Source: RYN-230 sp963713815 (GTDB taxonomy: Bacteria > Actinomycetota > Actinomycetes > Streptosporangiales > Streptosporangiaceae). Taken from it: 64,000 bases of DNA. This document shows, in pieces, positions 46,201 through 59,771 of the stretch (the stretch's first letter is position 1; every line of letters begins with the position of its first letter). A program made the translations under genes and the position numbers. The notes below the pieces were generated by a model, which had not been told where the DNA came from, did no database searches, and was given only the letters and a program-made list of their open reading frames with translations. The stretch is taken from positions 13,948 through 77,947 of the forward strand of contig CAVQNH010000044.1 in NCBI GenBank assembly GCA_963713815.1. The letters are read 5' to 3'.

Positions 46201-46370
46201 GCGGATAACGGTGAGATGGTCCCGCGCACGTCTACGCCGGAGACATCGCCGCCCGCGCCCTCGCCAGCCGGCTCGCGATGTGTCATCCTCGCTGTGGGCA
46301 CAGGGGGAATCGGTACCGAAACGGCCTCGGCCTGCCCGTCTGGCTGCCCTGCGTGGCCTACGCTCAACCC

Positions 46371-47012
46371 ATGATGCGGCCCGCGAGCAAGCATGAACGT
46401 GGCCTTCCGGCCATGCTGGCCGCTCCCGGCGTCCAGCTTGGCTTCGGCCTGGCTGCCCTGCTGGCCACCGCCGGTGCCGTGCGCCACGACCGCGTGGGCC
46501 CACGGGAAGTCAGGGCATTCCGCGTAGTCAACGGCCTGCCCGATCCGGTCTACCTGCCCGCCTGGGCCGTCATGCAGCTGGGAGCGTTCGGTGCCATCCC
46601 GGCGTCGGCCGCGGCGGCCTGGCTGGCCGGAGACGGGGAGCTGGCAGCCCGCCTCCTGATCGGCGGCACTGGCACCTGGGCGCTGGCCAAAGCGGTCAAG
46701 CGGATAGTGCGGCGGCCCCGGCCGGTGACCCTGCTTCCGGGCATCCGCCGTCGCGGCCGCGACGCCAGCGGCCTCGGATACCTGTCCGGGCACGCGGGCG
46801 TGGCCGTCGTCCTTGGCGTGGCTGCCCTGCCCCGTCTCGGCCCGCGCGGCCGCGCCCTCACCCTGACCGCCATCCCCCTGGTGGGACTGAGCCGGGTCTA
46901 CGTCGGCGCCCATTTTCCGCTCGACATCGCAGGCGGGGCAGCTCTGGGCCTCGCCGTTAACGCCGCGGCAGGCACCGCGGTCAGGAGGTACTCCACCCGG
47001 CATCGTGGCTAA
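46371..47012 (+). CDS. PAP2-family phosphatase, membrane-bound
   Basis: A 213-residue membrane phosphatase. The three PAP2 motifs are present: AVKRIVRRPRP (KX6RP), GYLSGHAGVAV (a YLSGH version of PSGH) and LSRVYVGAHFPLDIAGG (SRx5HxxxD). Hydrophobic helices separate them. Substrates of such proteins are phosphatidate or isoprenyl diphosphates such as undecaprenyl diphosphate. The start is the ATG pair at 46371. It is on the opposite strand to the lipid-like cluster that follows. Confidence 0.88.
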   Translation: MMRPASKHERGLPAMLAAPGVQLGFGLAALLATAGAVRHDRVGPREVRAFRVVNGLPDPVYLPAWAVMQLGAFGAIPASAAAAWLAGDGELAARLLIGGTGTWALAKAVKRIVRRPRPVTLLPGIRRRGRDASGLGYLSGHAGVAVVLGVAALPRLGPRGRALTLTAIPLVGLSRVYVGAHFPLDIAGGAALGLAVNAAAGTAVRRYSTRHRG

Positions 47013-47065
47013 CTCGCAGACCAGCCCGTAGCCGCGGTACGTGGGTCGCAGAGCGATGCTCGCTC

Positions 47066-47358
47066 ATGCAGGTCGGCTTCATCCACCTATCCGTTGGCAG
47101 GGCCCGCGGTCTCCGTACCGACCGCGGCCAGCTGCTGAATTGCGTGCCGGGATCCGTGAATACCCGCCCGTCCCCGCTTGTGCTGAACAGCTCGCGTACC
47201 CGTAAGCCGGACACGCTGAGCCGCCTGGGCATCGCGGGCGGCGCCGTTTATGACGCGCTGGTGGCGCTGGCCGCCTAGGAGCCCGGGGCAGCCCTTCGCG
47301 ACCCGGGACGCGCGGGCACGCGGCACCTATGACGCAGTCGGCGTCGCGGTGATCGTCG

Positions 47359-47366
<8 letters not shown>
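47066..47366 (+). pseudogene. PIN-domain (VapC-like) toxin relic
   Basis: LGIAGGAVYDALVALAA is the central helix of PIN toxins with its conserved Asp. After a frame change near 47275 the sequence continues FATRDARARGTYDAVGVAVIV, the typical VapC C-terminus. The N-terminal catalytic strand is not recognisable and no antitoxin gene is adjacent. The end overlaps the 3' end of the convergent P-type ATPase gene. Confidence 0.5.
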
Positions 47367-50100
<2,734 letters not shown>

Positions 50101-50122
50101 GGGACACCCCCCTTCCCGGCGA

Positions 50123-52312
50123 TCATCGCGGGCATGCGGCATCTCGCCCGCAGAGCATGAGACCTTCGGTGTGCCGGACGTAGTTGACGAGGGTTGACCG
50201 GGACTGGAACGCCAGCGCGTTATCGACGGCGACGGCCAGCGCGGGGGATGTGCCGTGCGCGAAACTGAACCGGTAGGTGGCGCAGCCGCCGGGGAATGTG
50301 TAGAAGCGGAGGCCGGAGAACTGCGGCGCCAGGCTCAGCGGATGCTCGAACCGGCGCGTGCCGGGTTGGTCGGAGGGGATCTGCTGGGCGCCCGAGGTGT
50401 CGCAGGTCGCAGTGAGGGTTACGGTGACCGCTCGCGGCCCTGCGCGATCGGAGTCCAGCCAGAAGCTGGCTTTCCCGCTGGCGATGTCCGTGCCGCCGAT
50501 GCTCCAGCCCGCCGGGAGCGCGGCGATGCAGGGCAGCAGGGCAGCGGACGGGACTGCCTGGGCGCTGAGGATCATCGAATGGCCGGTGCCGCAGCTGGGG
50601 GCGTAGGCGCCCAGATTTCTGGCCGCCGGGAAGAAGGCATTCCCTGTTTCGAACACGGCGGCGGTGATGATGGCGAGCATCGCGGCCGCCAGCGCGACCC
50701 GCTTGATGCTCCAGCGTTGCAGCGCGATCGGCGGCCGCTGCGGGGCGAGGGCGCGGAATTCGCCGAGCAGGTCGCGCGGGTGCCGTTTCATGAAGGCGCG
50801 CAGCTGGGTCGGGCTGGCGACCCCGCGGGTGGCGGCGAATGCTTCGGCGAGCTCGGCTTCGGTGAAGTACGCCAGCGCCCGCCGGTAGACCCGCTGCGGG
50901 TCGGTGCGCACGGCCAGGACGAGCATCATGTTGCCCAGGTCGACCGCCTGCCGCCATGGTGACGGGCGCACCTGGACGAAGGCCACGTCGATCAGCAGCA
51001 GCTCCCCGGAGCGGACCATCAGGTTGCCCGGTTTGATGTCGCGGTGGGCGATCCCGGCGTCCCACAGCGTGCGGATCAGCTGCAGTCCCTGGTCGATCAC
51101 CGTGTCGTCGACGTCGGCTTCGCCGATTTCGACGGCGCCGGTATGGAATTCGGTGACCAGCATGTACTCGCGTTCGGGCGTGATCTCCACGATGCCGTAC
51201 GGCCGGGCCGTGCGGACCCCGATGTCCTGCAGCAGGCGCAGGGCATAGTCCTCGTACTCGACCAGGCGCCGCACGGTCTGGAAGGGGTGCTCGTCCTCCA
51301 GGGAGCCGTACAGGATGGTCCGCCACAGCTTGTACCAGCGGTCGGCGCGGACGTGGCCCTTGGTGTAGAGCTTGGCGAACACGAACTCCTCCGGGCTGCC
51401 TTCGACCCGCAGCCGCAGCGGCGTGGAGCCTGCGGACGACTCCAGCCCGACGGGCTTGATCTCGGTCACCGTGAGCCCGAGCTGGTCACGCACGGCCTGG
51501 CGGATCGCCTCACCGCGGCGGCCCGTCACATCCACGTGCGCGGTGTTGCCGCGCCGGTAGGTGACCGGGAACGCCTCGTTCGGGGTGAAGAAACGGAACG
51601 CGGTGACCGGGATGGCCACGCCGAGCGCCACGGCCAGGAGCAGGTCATCCACGTGATCGACGGCCAGGTACAGGCGGGCCAGACAGAACACGGCGACCAC
51701 GACGGCCACCGCCGCCTTAGTGTAGGTGCGGGGGCGGCCCGGCACGGCCAGGCAGTAGACGGCGCCCATCAAGAAGATCGTCAGGACCGCCACCGGGGGC
51801 GACACCCCGGAGTACCCGCCCCAGCTGCCGATGATCGTTACGCCGTACGGGCGTGGCCTGGACAGCCCGAAGTAGATCGATGTCCCGGCAATCTCCAGGA
51901 ACAACACGCTGCCCAGGAACACCAGCAAGTGCCGCCAGCGCCGGAACGCCATCGTCAGGGCGACCACCGACAGGCCGAGCGCGGTGGCCCCCCAGCCGGA
52001 GCCCGCCCCGTTGATCCCGTTGGCCACATCGGTCAGCCACGGCGTCCGTATTCCGGCCAGGAGACGCAGCACCCACGTGCTGGCCCGGTCATCAATCCGG
52101 AGCCACGGCGTGTGCTGGGACGCCAGGAACGCGCCGGCGAGCGCCACGGCCCCAAGGATCAGCCACGCTGTTGTGCTGATGGTGATTGGGTGCGGCAGCG
52201 GCGGCGGCGCACCGGTCGGGCGGCGCTGACGACGGTCCTTATGGACGGCCGGGCCCGGCGGCAAGCTGGCCGGGCCGTTCCCGGCGGCCACGGGCCTGAT
52301 GTCGTCACCCAA
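50123..52312 (-). CDS. Degenerate PAP2 - kinase - TM - external domain fusion (copy A)
   Basis: A 729-residue fusion. Residues 40-235 form a six-helix PAP2-like membrane domain, but the PSGH motif is replaced by GGYSGVSPPVA and the third motif reads ARLYLAVDHVDD, so the catalytic His residues are lost or shifted. Residues 260-500 are a kinase-like domain: FVFAKLYTKGH (Lys near 312), AHRDIKPGNLM (near 421) and LLIDVAFV in the DFG position. One helix (near 537-555, ALAAAMLAIITAAVF) leads to an external domain of 170 residues with paired Cys. The layout suggests a membrane receptor-kinase; target unknown. It is about 90% identical in DNA to copy B in the kinase part. Confidence 0.85.
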   Translation of the reverse strand: MGDDIRPVAAGNGPASLPPGPAVHKDRRQRRPTGAPPPLPHPITISTTAWLILGAVALAGAFLASQHTPWLRIDDRASTWVLRLLAGIRTPWLTDVANGINGAGSGWGATALGLSVVALTMAFRRWRHLLVFLGSVLFLEIAGTSIYFGLSRPRPYGVTIIGSWGGYSGVSPPVAVLTIFLMGAVYCLAVPGRPRTYTKAAVAVVVAVFCLARLYLAVDHVDDLLLAVALGVAIPVTAFRFFTPNEAFPVTYRRGNTAHVDVTGRRGEAIRQAVRDQLGLTVTEIKPVGLESSAGSTPLRLRVEGSPEEFVFAKLYTKGHVRADRWYKLWRTILYGSLEDEHPFQTVRRLVEYEDYALRLLQDIGVRTARPYGIVEITPEREYMLVTEFHTGAVEIGEADVDDTVIDQGLQLIRTLWDAGIAHRDIKPGNLMVRSGELLLIDVAFVQVRPSPWRQAVDLGNMMLVLAVRTDPQRVYRRALAYFTEAELAEAFAATRGVASPTQLRAFMKRHPRDLLGEFRALAPQRPPIALQRWSIKRVALAAAMLAIITAAVFETGNAFFPAARNLGAYAPSCGTGHSMILSAQAVPSAALLPCIAALPAGWSIGGTDIASGKASFWLDSDRAGPRAVTVTLTATCDTSGAQQIPSDQPGTRRFEHPLSLAPQFSGLRFYTFPGGCATYRFSFAHGTSPALAVAVDNALAFQSRSTLVNYVRHTEGLMLCGRDAACPR

Positions 52313-52548
52313 CGTGCGTCACCCCCCGCCGGGATCAGTTCGCCGATGATGCGGGCCTTCGAGCCAGCCGCTTCGCTTGGCGGACGGTGCTCGATGCAGC
52401 GGCTCAGGCAAGGTGAAAGAACAGCAGCACACCGATGACGAAGGTATGCGTTGACCGTCGGGGCGGGCAGCGGTGACATCCGGGCAGCGGTAGCGGTGCC
52501 GGAGGTTCGGCCATTGCGCTGATGACGGCAGGCCCTTGCCGGCCGGCG

Positions 52549-54989
52549 TCATATGTAGTCTCGCTTTTGCAGGATTCGCAGGGAGATCCATCCGGGTATG
52601 ACGGGCAGCCAGTAGGTGGCCAGCCGGTAGGTGAGAACTGCTGAGACTGCGGGTCCTGCGGGCAGGCCGACGCCGGTCAGGCCGGCGACCAGGGCGGCCT
52701 CGATGGCGCCGAGGCCTCCGGGGGTGGGGGAGGCGGCGGCGATGAGCGCGGCGCCGAGGTAGACGGCGCCGATCTCGGTGATCCCGGCCCCGCCGCCGAA
52801 TGCCTGCACTGAGGCTGCGAGGCCGCCGATGTAGGCCAGGGTGATCAGCGCGGAGCCGCCGGCCAGCAGGGTCAGCTTGACCGGGCTTGCCGCCACCGTC
52901 CGCAGGCTGACGGCGGCGGACCGCAGGCCTGGCAGCAGCCGGGTCGCGGCGAACCGCCTGCCCCGGCGGGTGGCCAGCACGATCCCGGTGAGTGCGGCCG
53001 CCAGGGCGAGGATCAGCAGCAGCTTGCTGGCCGGCGGCAGCTTGAACGCTTGCGCCAGCTCGGTGGCCGGCCAGGCTGAAGAAGATCACCAGGAGGATCA
53101 GGTGAGCGACGGCTCCCATCAGGGCGTTGACTCCGACCGCCGCGACGCCGGCTCCGGGTGAGACCCCGGATTTTTGCAGGAACCGGGCGTTCAGGGCCAT
53201 GCCGCCGACGTTGGCGGGGGAGACCCGGTTGACGAACGATGAGGCGGCCTGGGTCAGGGTGGCGGGCCAGAACGGTACCGGGCCGGGCACGGCGCCGATC
53301 AGCGCGGCCGCGCTGGCCAGGTAGGTCAGGGCCGAGGCGGCGATGATGACGGGCAGCCAGGCCCAGTGCACGGACTGCAGGGCGTGCCAGCTGCTGCTCA
53401 CCTGCGCGAGCTGGGGCAGGATGAAGTAGAAGGCGCCGGCCGCGGCGGCGATGGCCAGCAGGGTACGGGGCCGGACCCGCTGGAGGCGGGCCAGCGGCTG
53501 CTTGTTCAGCCCGCTGGCCGCGGCGGCGGCGGATCTGGTTGCCGCGAGCAGGCCGTCGTCGCGGGCGACGGCGTGCCGGGTGGCGGCCGACAGGGCCAGC
53601 GGCTGCAGCAACGGCACGGCGGGCGCCAGCCGCTGGGCGCCGATGACCGCGGCGGCGCTGGACACGGCCCTGTCCGCGCCGGCCAGGGTGGCCAGCGACG
53701 CCAGCAGCTCGGCGAGGTCGAGGTCTTTCTGCCGCTGGGTGGCGGCCAGCTCGGAGAAGCTGAAGTCGGTCAGCCAGGGCAGCATGTCGCCGTCGACCAT
53801 CACGTTGGCCGCGCGCAGGGAGCGGTGGGCGATCCCGGCCCGGTGCAGCCCGTCTACTTCGGCCCACAGCCGCTGGAGGAGGTCGTCGCTGATCCGCTGC
53901 GCCGGGAGCTGGCCGAGCGAGCTGCCGTCCACCCGGTCCATGACCAGCAGCGCGGTCCCGTCGCCGGCCTTGATCACCCGGTCGACGCGGGGGACGCGGA
54001 CGCCGGCCCGCTCGGCCATCACGCCGATGAGGGCCTGGTGCTCGACCGCCCGGATGACCGACGCGGCGGGCCAGGTGTCACCGACGTTGCGCAGCCGGGC
54101 GAACCGGTAGGCCCGGTAGAGCAGGTCGGCGTCACGCTGATCCGAGCCGAGGGCCTTGATGAACAGCCGCCGCCCGTCACTCGGTGACCGCCACGAACGG
54201 CCGGGAGCCCTTCGCCTCGACCTGGGCCGGCTCGACGCAGGTCACTGGCAGGCCGGCGGACCGCAGCGCGGCCGCGATCCCGTCGGGTCCCATCCGCCGG
54301 TCGGGCACGCCGAACGCCACCAGCACGCCGGCGCCGACGGTCACCCCCACGGCCAGCGCCAGTATCAGCTCGGCCGGCAGGACAGTGCCGGTGATCAGCC
54401 GGGCCGCGGCCGCGGCACCCAGCGTGATCCATGCCGCCCGGCGCCAGGGACGGCTCAGCCACGGAGCTGCGGCCACGGTGACCGCTGCCGCCGCGGCGAG
54501 CAGGGCCGGCCCGGGGAACGCCGCGCTGGCCAGCAGCGAGCTGTGCCCGGCAGCGGCCGTTACCGCGTGCGGGTGCTGGTCGCCGGCCAGGTACAAGATG
54601 CCCGCCAGCGCGCCGCCGGCCGCGGCGGCGCCGGCGGCCAGGCCGGCCAGCAGGCGGAACCGGCGGTGCCGCAGGACCGCGGCCACGACCCCGGCGGCCG
54701 CGACGACGAAGGCCACCTGCAGCACAGCAGTGAGCAGCCGTCCGGCCGGGTCAGATCCGGGCCAGGTCACGGCAGGCGCGCCGGGACGGAGCAGCCGGCC
54801 AGGGGCCACCGCGACTGCTGCGAGCGTCCCGGCCAGCACCAGGCCGCTGATGATGAGGCGGATGACGTCGCCCGGATGACGGTAACGAGAGGACGGCAGC
54901 AACCGTCGCGCATCCTTCGTGCCCGGTGCCGCTGCGCCGATCGGCGGCTCATCGGGGGCCGTCAGCTGGGCTGCCCGGCTGGGTCGCAT
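52549..54989 (-). CDS. Membrane - kinase-like - LPG synthase TM (flippase-like) fusion, two apparent frameshifts
   Basis: Three successive frames join into one 812-residue protein if one extra base is removed near 54182 (after FVAVTE, then DGRRLFIKALGSDQRD) and one near 53070 (SLAG then TELAQAFKLPPASK). The N-terminus has about six helices, the middle is kinase-like (LLVMDRVDGSS, IAHRSLRAANVMVDG, LTDFSFSE; HRS replaces HRD, so it may be inactive), and the C-terminus is an LPG_synthase_TM (UPF0104) domain (SFVNRVSPANVGGMALNARF, ASPTPGGLGAIEAAL). This three-part layout is common in actinobacteria. ATG 54989 overlaps the upstream PAP2 gene by 41 bp. Likely role: lipid handling. Confidence 0.8.
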
Positions 54990-55761
54990 CGGCCGGACGG
55001 TTCCGGTTCATGTCCGTCTCCATCCCCTCCCTGCGTGGTCGGGTGGAGCGGCGGTAGCCAGGCGCTGGCGTCCCGGGAGGCCGCCGCACGCGGTGCTCCT
55101 GCTGCCGCCGCTGGAGCAGGCCGGCTACCAGGGCGGTCAGCAGGGCGCAGGATGTGCCGAGCAGGATCCCGGCCGTGGCGTCGGACAGCCAGTGGGCGCC
55201 CAGGTAGGCGCGGGAGAGCCCCATCAGGATCGAGAACGCCACCGCGGCCGCGCCCCACAGGGTGCGCCGCCTGCCCGGGGGAACCAGGGCGATGACCGCC
55301 GCGACGACGGTGACCGACGCGGCGATGGCGTGCCCGGACGGGAACGACGCGCCGCTCGTGGCGACCAGCGACCCGGGCGGCCTGGCCCGGTCGTAGATCC
55401 CTTTCAGCGGGCCGATCAGCACCTCCGATACCACCACGGCGGCGGTGAAGGCGGCCAGGTGCCACCACCGGCGCCGCAGGGCCAGGAACCCGGCCACGGC
55501 GATCCGCACCGGCAGCGTGACGTACACCAGCCCGAGGACGTTGAAGATCTTGGCGATCACGGTGAGCGCCGGCGTCCGGCCGGAGACCATGAGCCGCAGC
55601 CACGCATCGTCCACCCGCTGGATGCGGGCCAGCGTGCCGTGGCCGGCGACCAGGGCGAACACCACCGCCGTCAGCGCCACCACCCCCGCGGTCAGCAGCG
55701 CGGCCCTGCGGGGGCTGGCGAGCAGCGGGTGCTCCTCCGGGGCTGCGGCCGGCCACCTCAT
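54949..55761 (-). CDS. PAP2-family phosphatase
   Basis: A 270-residue membrane phosphatase with complete motifs: KGIYDRARPPG (KX6RP), ASFPSGHAIAAS (PSGH) and LSRAYLGAHWLSDATAG (SRx5HxxxD). Six helices are expected, and the C-terminal 45 residues are polar. ATG 55761 overlaps the stop of copy B (ATGA), which implies coupled translation. It is the catalytically intact counterpart to the degenerate PAP2 domains on both sides and probably acts on lipid diphosphates. Confidence 0.9.
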   Translation of the reverse strand: MRWPAAAPEEHPLLASPRRAALLTAGVVALTAVVFALVAGHGTLARIQRVDDAWLRLMVSGRTPALTVIAKIFNVLGLVYVTLPVRIAVAGFLALRRRWWHLAAFTAAVVVSEVLIGPLKGIYDRARPPGSLVATSGASFPSGHAIAASVTVVAAVIALVPPGRRRTLWGAAAVAFSILMGLSRAYLGAHWLSDATAGILLGTSCALLTALVAGLLQRRQQEHRVRRPPGTPAPGYRRSTRPRREGMETDMNRNRPADATQPGSPADGPR

Positions 55762-57945
55762 CCTGGGCATGCCGCACCCCGCCCGCACAAGGCCAGGCCC
55801 GCGGTGCGCCGGACATAGCCGACCAGGTCCGACCGCGGCACGAACGCGAGCGCGCTGCCGACTGCGGCGGCCAGGGCCGGGGACGCGCCTCGGGCGAAGC
55901 GGAACTGGTAGGTCGCGCAGCCGCCGGGGAAGGTGTAGTAGCGAACATCGGAGTACTGCGGGACCAGGGTCGCCGGGCGCTCGAACAGGCGGGTCCCTGG
56001 CTGGCCGGAGGGGATCTGCCGGGCGCCCGAGGTGTCGCAGACGGCGGTCAGGGTGATCGTCACCGCGGCCGGCCCGGCTTGATCGGAGTCCAGCCAGAAG
56101 GTGGCCTTCTGGCTGTCGATCTCGGCGTTGGCCGCAGTCCAGCCGGACGGGAGCGCCGCGACGCAGGGCAGGAAGGCTGCCGAGGGAACCGCCTGGGCGG
56201 CCAGGATCATCGCGTGGCCGGTGCCGCAGCCGGGCACGTGCACACTCGGGTTGCTGGTCGGCAGCAGCAAGCCGACGCCGACGATGGTGGGCACGGCGAA
56301 GATGGCGAGCATCCCCGCGGCCAGGATCACCCGCCGGGCGCTCCAGCGCTGCAGCACGATCGGCCGCCGCTGCGGGGCGAGCTTGCGGAACTCGGCGAGC
56401 AGGTCGCGGGGATCTCGTTTCATGAAGGCGCGCAGCTGCGTCGGGCTGGCTACCCCGCGGGTGGCGGCGAACGCCTCGGCGAGCTCGGCCTCGGTGAAAT
56501 ACCGCAGCGCCCGCTGGTACACGCGGCCGGGGTCGGTGCGGACCGCCAGGACCAGCATCATGTTGCCCAGGTCGACCGCCTGCCGCCACGGTGACGGGCG
56601 CACCTGGACGAACATCACGTCGATCAGCAGCAGTTGCCCGCCGCGGACCATCAGGTTGCCCGGCTTGATGTCGCGGTGGGCGATCCCGGCGTCCCACAGG
56701 CTGCGGATCAGCAGCAGCCCCTGGTCGATCAGCTGGTCGTCGACGTCGGCGTCGCCGATTTCCACCGCGCCGTCGAAGTACTCGGTGGCCACCAGGTACT
56801 CCCGCTCGGGAGTGATCTCCACGATGCCGTAGGGCCTGGCCACGCCGATCCCGGCATCCTGCAGGAGGCGCAGGGCGTAGTCCTCGTACTCGGCCAGGCG
56901 CCGCACGGTCTGGAAGGGGTGCTCGTCCTCCAGCGAACCGTAAAGGATGGTCCGCCACAGCTTGTACCAGCGGTCGGCGCGGACGTGACCCTTGGTGTAC
57001 AGCTTGGCGAACAGGTACTCATCCGGGCTGCCCTCGACCCGCAGCCGCAGCGGCGTGGAGCCGGCTGAGGACTCCAGCCCGACCGGCATGATCTCGGTCA
57101 CGGTGAGCACCGAGCTGGTCACGTACGCCGTGGCGGATCGCCTCACCGCGGCGGCCGGTCACATCCACGTGCGCGGTGTTGCCGCGCCGGTAGGTGACCG
57201 GGAACACCTCGTTCGGGGTGAAAAAACGGAACGCGGTGACCGGGATCGCGACACCGAGCACCGCACCCAGGAGCACGTCATCCACGTGATCGACAGCCAG
57301 GTACAGGTAGGCCAGGCACAACACGGTCACGATGACCGCGCTGGCTGCCTTCGCATATGAGCGGGGCCGCCCAGGCACGACCAGGCAGTAGGTGACGCCC
57401 ATGAGGAACAGCGTGAGGATCCCCACCGCGAGCGCTGGCGCCGAGTATCCCGCCCAGCCCGCGATGATCGGCACGCCGTACGGGCGGGGCCGTTGCAGCC
57501 CATCGGTGATCAACTGCATGGCAAGCTCGAGGAAGAACAGGCTGCACACGAACACCAGCAGGTGACGCCAGCGCCGGAAGACCATCGTCAAAACGACCGC
57601 CGACAGCCCCACCACCGTCGCCCCCCAGCCCGAGCCGGCCGCCACGATCCCGTGGGCGACGCCGGTCAGCCACGGCGTCCGCGCCCGCGCGAGAAACCGG
57701 AGCACCGCGGCGTTGGCCTGATCATCGAGCCGGAGCGACGGCGCGCGCAGCGAGACCACGATCGCGCCGGCCAGCACGACCACCACGGCGACCAGCCATG
57801 CCCTGGTGGTGACCGAGACCGGGTGCGGCAGCGGCGGCGGGGCGCCGGTCGGGCGGCGGCGGCGCGCCGCTGGCCGCACGGCGGGACCCGGCGCACGGCC
57901 GGCCGTGCCGTCCCGCGAGGTCACCGCCTCGGCTTTCTCGGTCAC
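55758..57945 (-). CDS. Degenerate PAP2 - kinase - TM - external domain fusion (copy B), one apparent frameshift
   Basis: Paralogue of the protein at 50123-52312. GTG 57945 (VTEKAEAVTSRDG) follows GGGAGGCG. The DNA has GAGCACCGAG where copy A has GAGCCCGAG (near 57106), one extra base that breaks the frame; without it the protein has 728 residues against 729 in copy A. The PAP2 part lacks PSGH (GWAGYSAPALA) and its third motif is AYLYLAVDHVDD, so even Arg is lost. The kinase part keeps FAKLYTKGH, HRDIKPGNLM and LLIDVMFV. The C-terminal domain has the same Cys pattern. It may be a pseudogene or carry a sequencing error. Confidence 0.82.
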
Positions 57946-58100
57946 TGCGCCGCGCCTCCCGTCGATGTCAGCCCTGCGCGCAGCCAGCTCCCGGCCTACC
58001 CGGCGCGGCTCATTCCCGCGCAGTTCCAGCGGTCCCGGCGGCAGGCTGGCCTGTCTCTGGCCTGCGCGGCGGAGCCCGGCCCGTTGCCGCGCAGGCCGTC

Positions 58101-59771
58101 TCACCCGGCGGGGGGCGCGAACGGCGGGAGGTCCTGGCGGCATACGGCTCCCTTCGGCGGGAGGGCACCGGTGCGGAAGTAGGCGGTCATGTAGGTGCTC
58201 GCGCAGGTGCTCGGGTTGAGGAGTGCGGTGTGGCCGTAGCCCCGGACGACCAGCAGCCGGGCGTTGGCGAGCTGGCGGGTCATGGCGATGGCGTCCTGGA
58301 GCGGGAGGAACGGGTCGGTGGTGTTGCCGATCACCAGGATGGGGCTGGTGGGGGCGTTCCACGGGCCGGTGTAGGTGTCCTGCCCGCGTACCGGCCAGGT
58401 GGCGCACGGCTCGTCAAAGCTCCACAGATACGGCAGGGCGATCACGCCGCTGCGGCGCAGCAGCAGGCGCTGCAGGCCGGGGTAGGCACTGGCGGGAGGG
58501 CTCGGCGCCTCGTCGCACTGGACCGCATAAGTCTGCTCGGCCCCTCCGTAGCGCTGGGCGGCGGCCGCCGCGGCGGCCGGCGGCGTGCCCGGCCGGGCGC
58601 TCGCCGTGCCGCTGCGCGCCGTCCAGAGTAGCTGGAGATCCTGGGCAATTCCGGACCAGCCGGGGGCGCTGTTGCCAGGCACGGGCGTGCTGAACGGCTG
58701 CACGAAGGAGAGCCCGAAGCTGACGGTGGTGACAACCAAGGCGTAGGTGAAGGCTGTGCCGCCCACGGTGATGGGCGCCGGCCTGAGGCGGCCCAGCAGC
58801 GCATCCCACTTGGCCCTGGTCGCGGCGGGGCTGCCGGCCGAGAAGGCGCAGGCCTGGGTGCTGCGCTGCCCGCAGATGCGCAGGAACGCGCCGAGCGCCC
58901 TGGCGGCCGCTTTGTCGCTGCCCATGCGCAGGTAGGTGCTCAGCCGGGGGTCCGGCCGCCCGCCGTTGGTCCAGGCCTCGGGTGGGACGTTCCCGTCCAG
59001 CACCATCCGGCCGACCCGGCGCGGGAACAGGTTCGCGTAGGTGGCGCCCAGGAACGTGCCGTAGGAGATGCCCAGGTAGTTCAGCTTGGGCTGGCCGAGG
59101 TCCTGGCGCAGCAGGTTCAGGTCGCGGGCGGAGTCGGCGGTCGAGACGTGCCGCAGCAGCGCGCCGTTCCGCGCGGCGCAGATCTTGCCGAACTCGCGCC
59201 ACCGGCGGATGTAGGCGCGCTGCTGGCCCCGGCCGACGGGGAAGACGGAGTACTTGCCGAGGAACGCGCTTTCCGCGGCCTGGCTCGGGAAGCACTGGAC
59301 CGCCGTGCTCGCGCCGGACCCTCGCGGGTCCCAGCTCACGATGTCGTACTCGCGCAGCAGTTCCTTCGGGAAGAACCCGATAAATGCCGGGAGCTGCACC
59401 GTGCCGGCCCCGCCGGGCCCGCCCGGGTTGAAGAAGATCACGCCACGGCGGGCCGATCCGGTGGCCAGGTGCTCCACGACCGCCAGCCGGATCTTCGGCC
59501 CGGACGGATCCCGGTAATTCAGCGGCGCCGCGACGGTTGCGCACGAGAACCCGCCCACCATGGCGCCCGCGCTGCCCGCGGCACACCGGTGCCAGGCGAC
59601 GGGCGGCACCGCGCCGGAGGTGTCTGCGGCACCCGCCGAGGCGGCCCCGAGTGCTGGAACCAGCACGGACATCAGGGCCGCGGCGGCGACACCGGCGCCG
59701 ATCAGTCGAGCCCGGCGCCGTGTACCGGGCCTGATCCTTTCCGGAGTGCATGACGGCGAAGTCTTCGTCAT
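58101..59771 (-). CDS. Secreted alpha/beta-hydrolase, tripeptidyl aminopeptidase-like (S33)
   Basis: A 556-residue exported enzyme. The N-terminus has RPGTRRRARLIGAG followed by a hydrophobic core and AASAGAA, a signal peptide with an Arg-rich start. The hydrolase motifs are FNPGGPGGAG (oxyanion region), LGISYGTFLG with the nucleophile Ser near residue 233, NTTDPFLP (Asp) and GYGHTALL (His). The C-terminal TAP-like domain is complete. Related Streptomyces enzymes remove tripeptides from protein N-termini. ATG 59771 is the start nearest the signal peptide; an in-frame start at 59936 adds an unlikely 55 residues. It lies 156 bp upstream of copy B. Confidence 0.9.
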   Translation of the reverse strand: MTKTSPSCTPERIRPGTRRRARLIGAGVAAAALMSVLVPALGAASAGAADTSGAVPPVAWHRCAAGSAGAMVGGFSCATVAAPLNYRDPSGPKIRLAVVEHLATGSARRGVIFFNPGGPGGAGTVQLPAFIGFFPKELLREYDIVSWDPRGSGASTAVQCFPSQAAESAFLGKYSVFPVGRGQQRAYIRRWREFGKICAARNGALLRHVSTADSARDLNLLRQDLGQPKLNYLGISYGTFLGATYANLFPRRVGRMVLDGNVPPEAWTNGGRPDPRLSTYLRMGSDKAAARALGAFLRICGQRSTQACAFSAGSPAATRAKWDALLGRLRPAPITVGGTAFTYALVVTTVSFGLSFVQPFSTPVPGNSAPGWSGIAQDLQLLWTARSGTASARPGTPPAAAAAAAQRYGGAEQTYAVQCDEAPSPPASAYPGLQRLLLRRSGVIALPYLWSFDEPCATWPVRGQDTYTGPWNAPTSPILVIGNTTDPFLPLQDAIAMTRQLANARLLVVRGYGHTALLNPSTCASTYMTAYFRTGALPPKGAVCRQDLPPFAPPAG

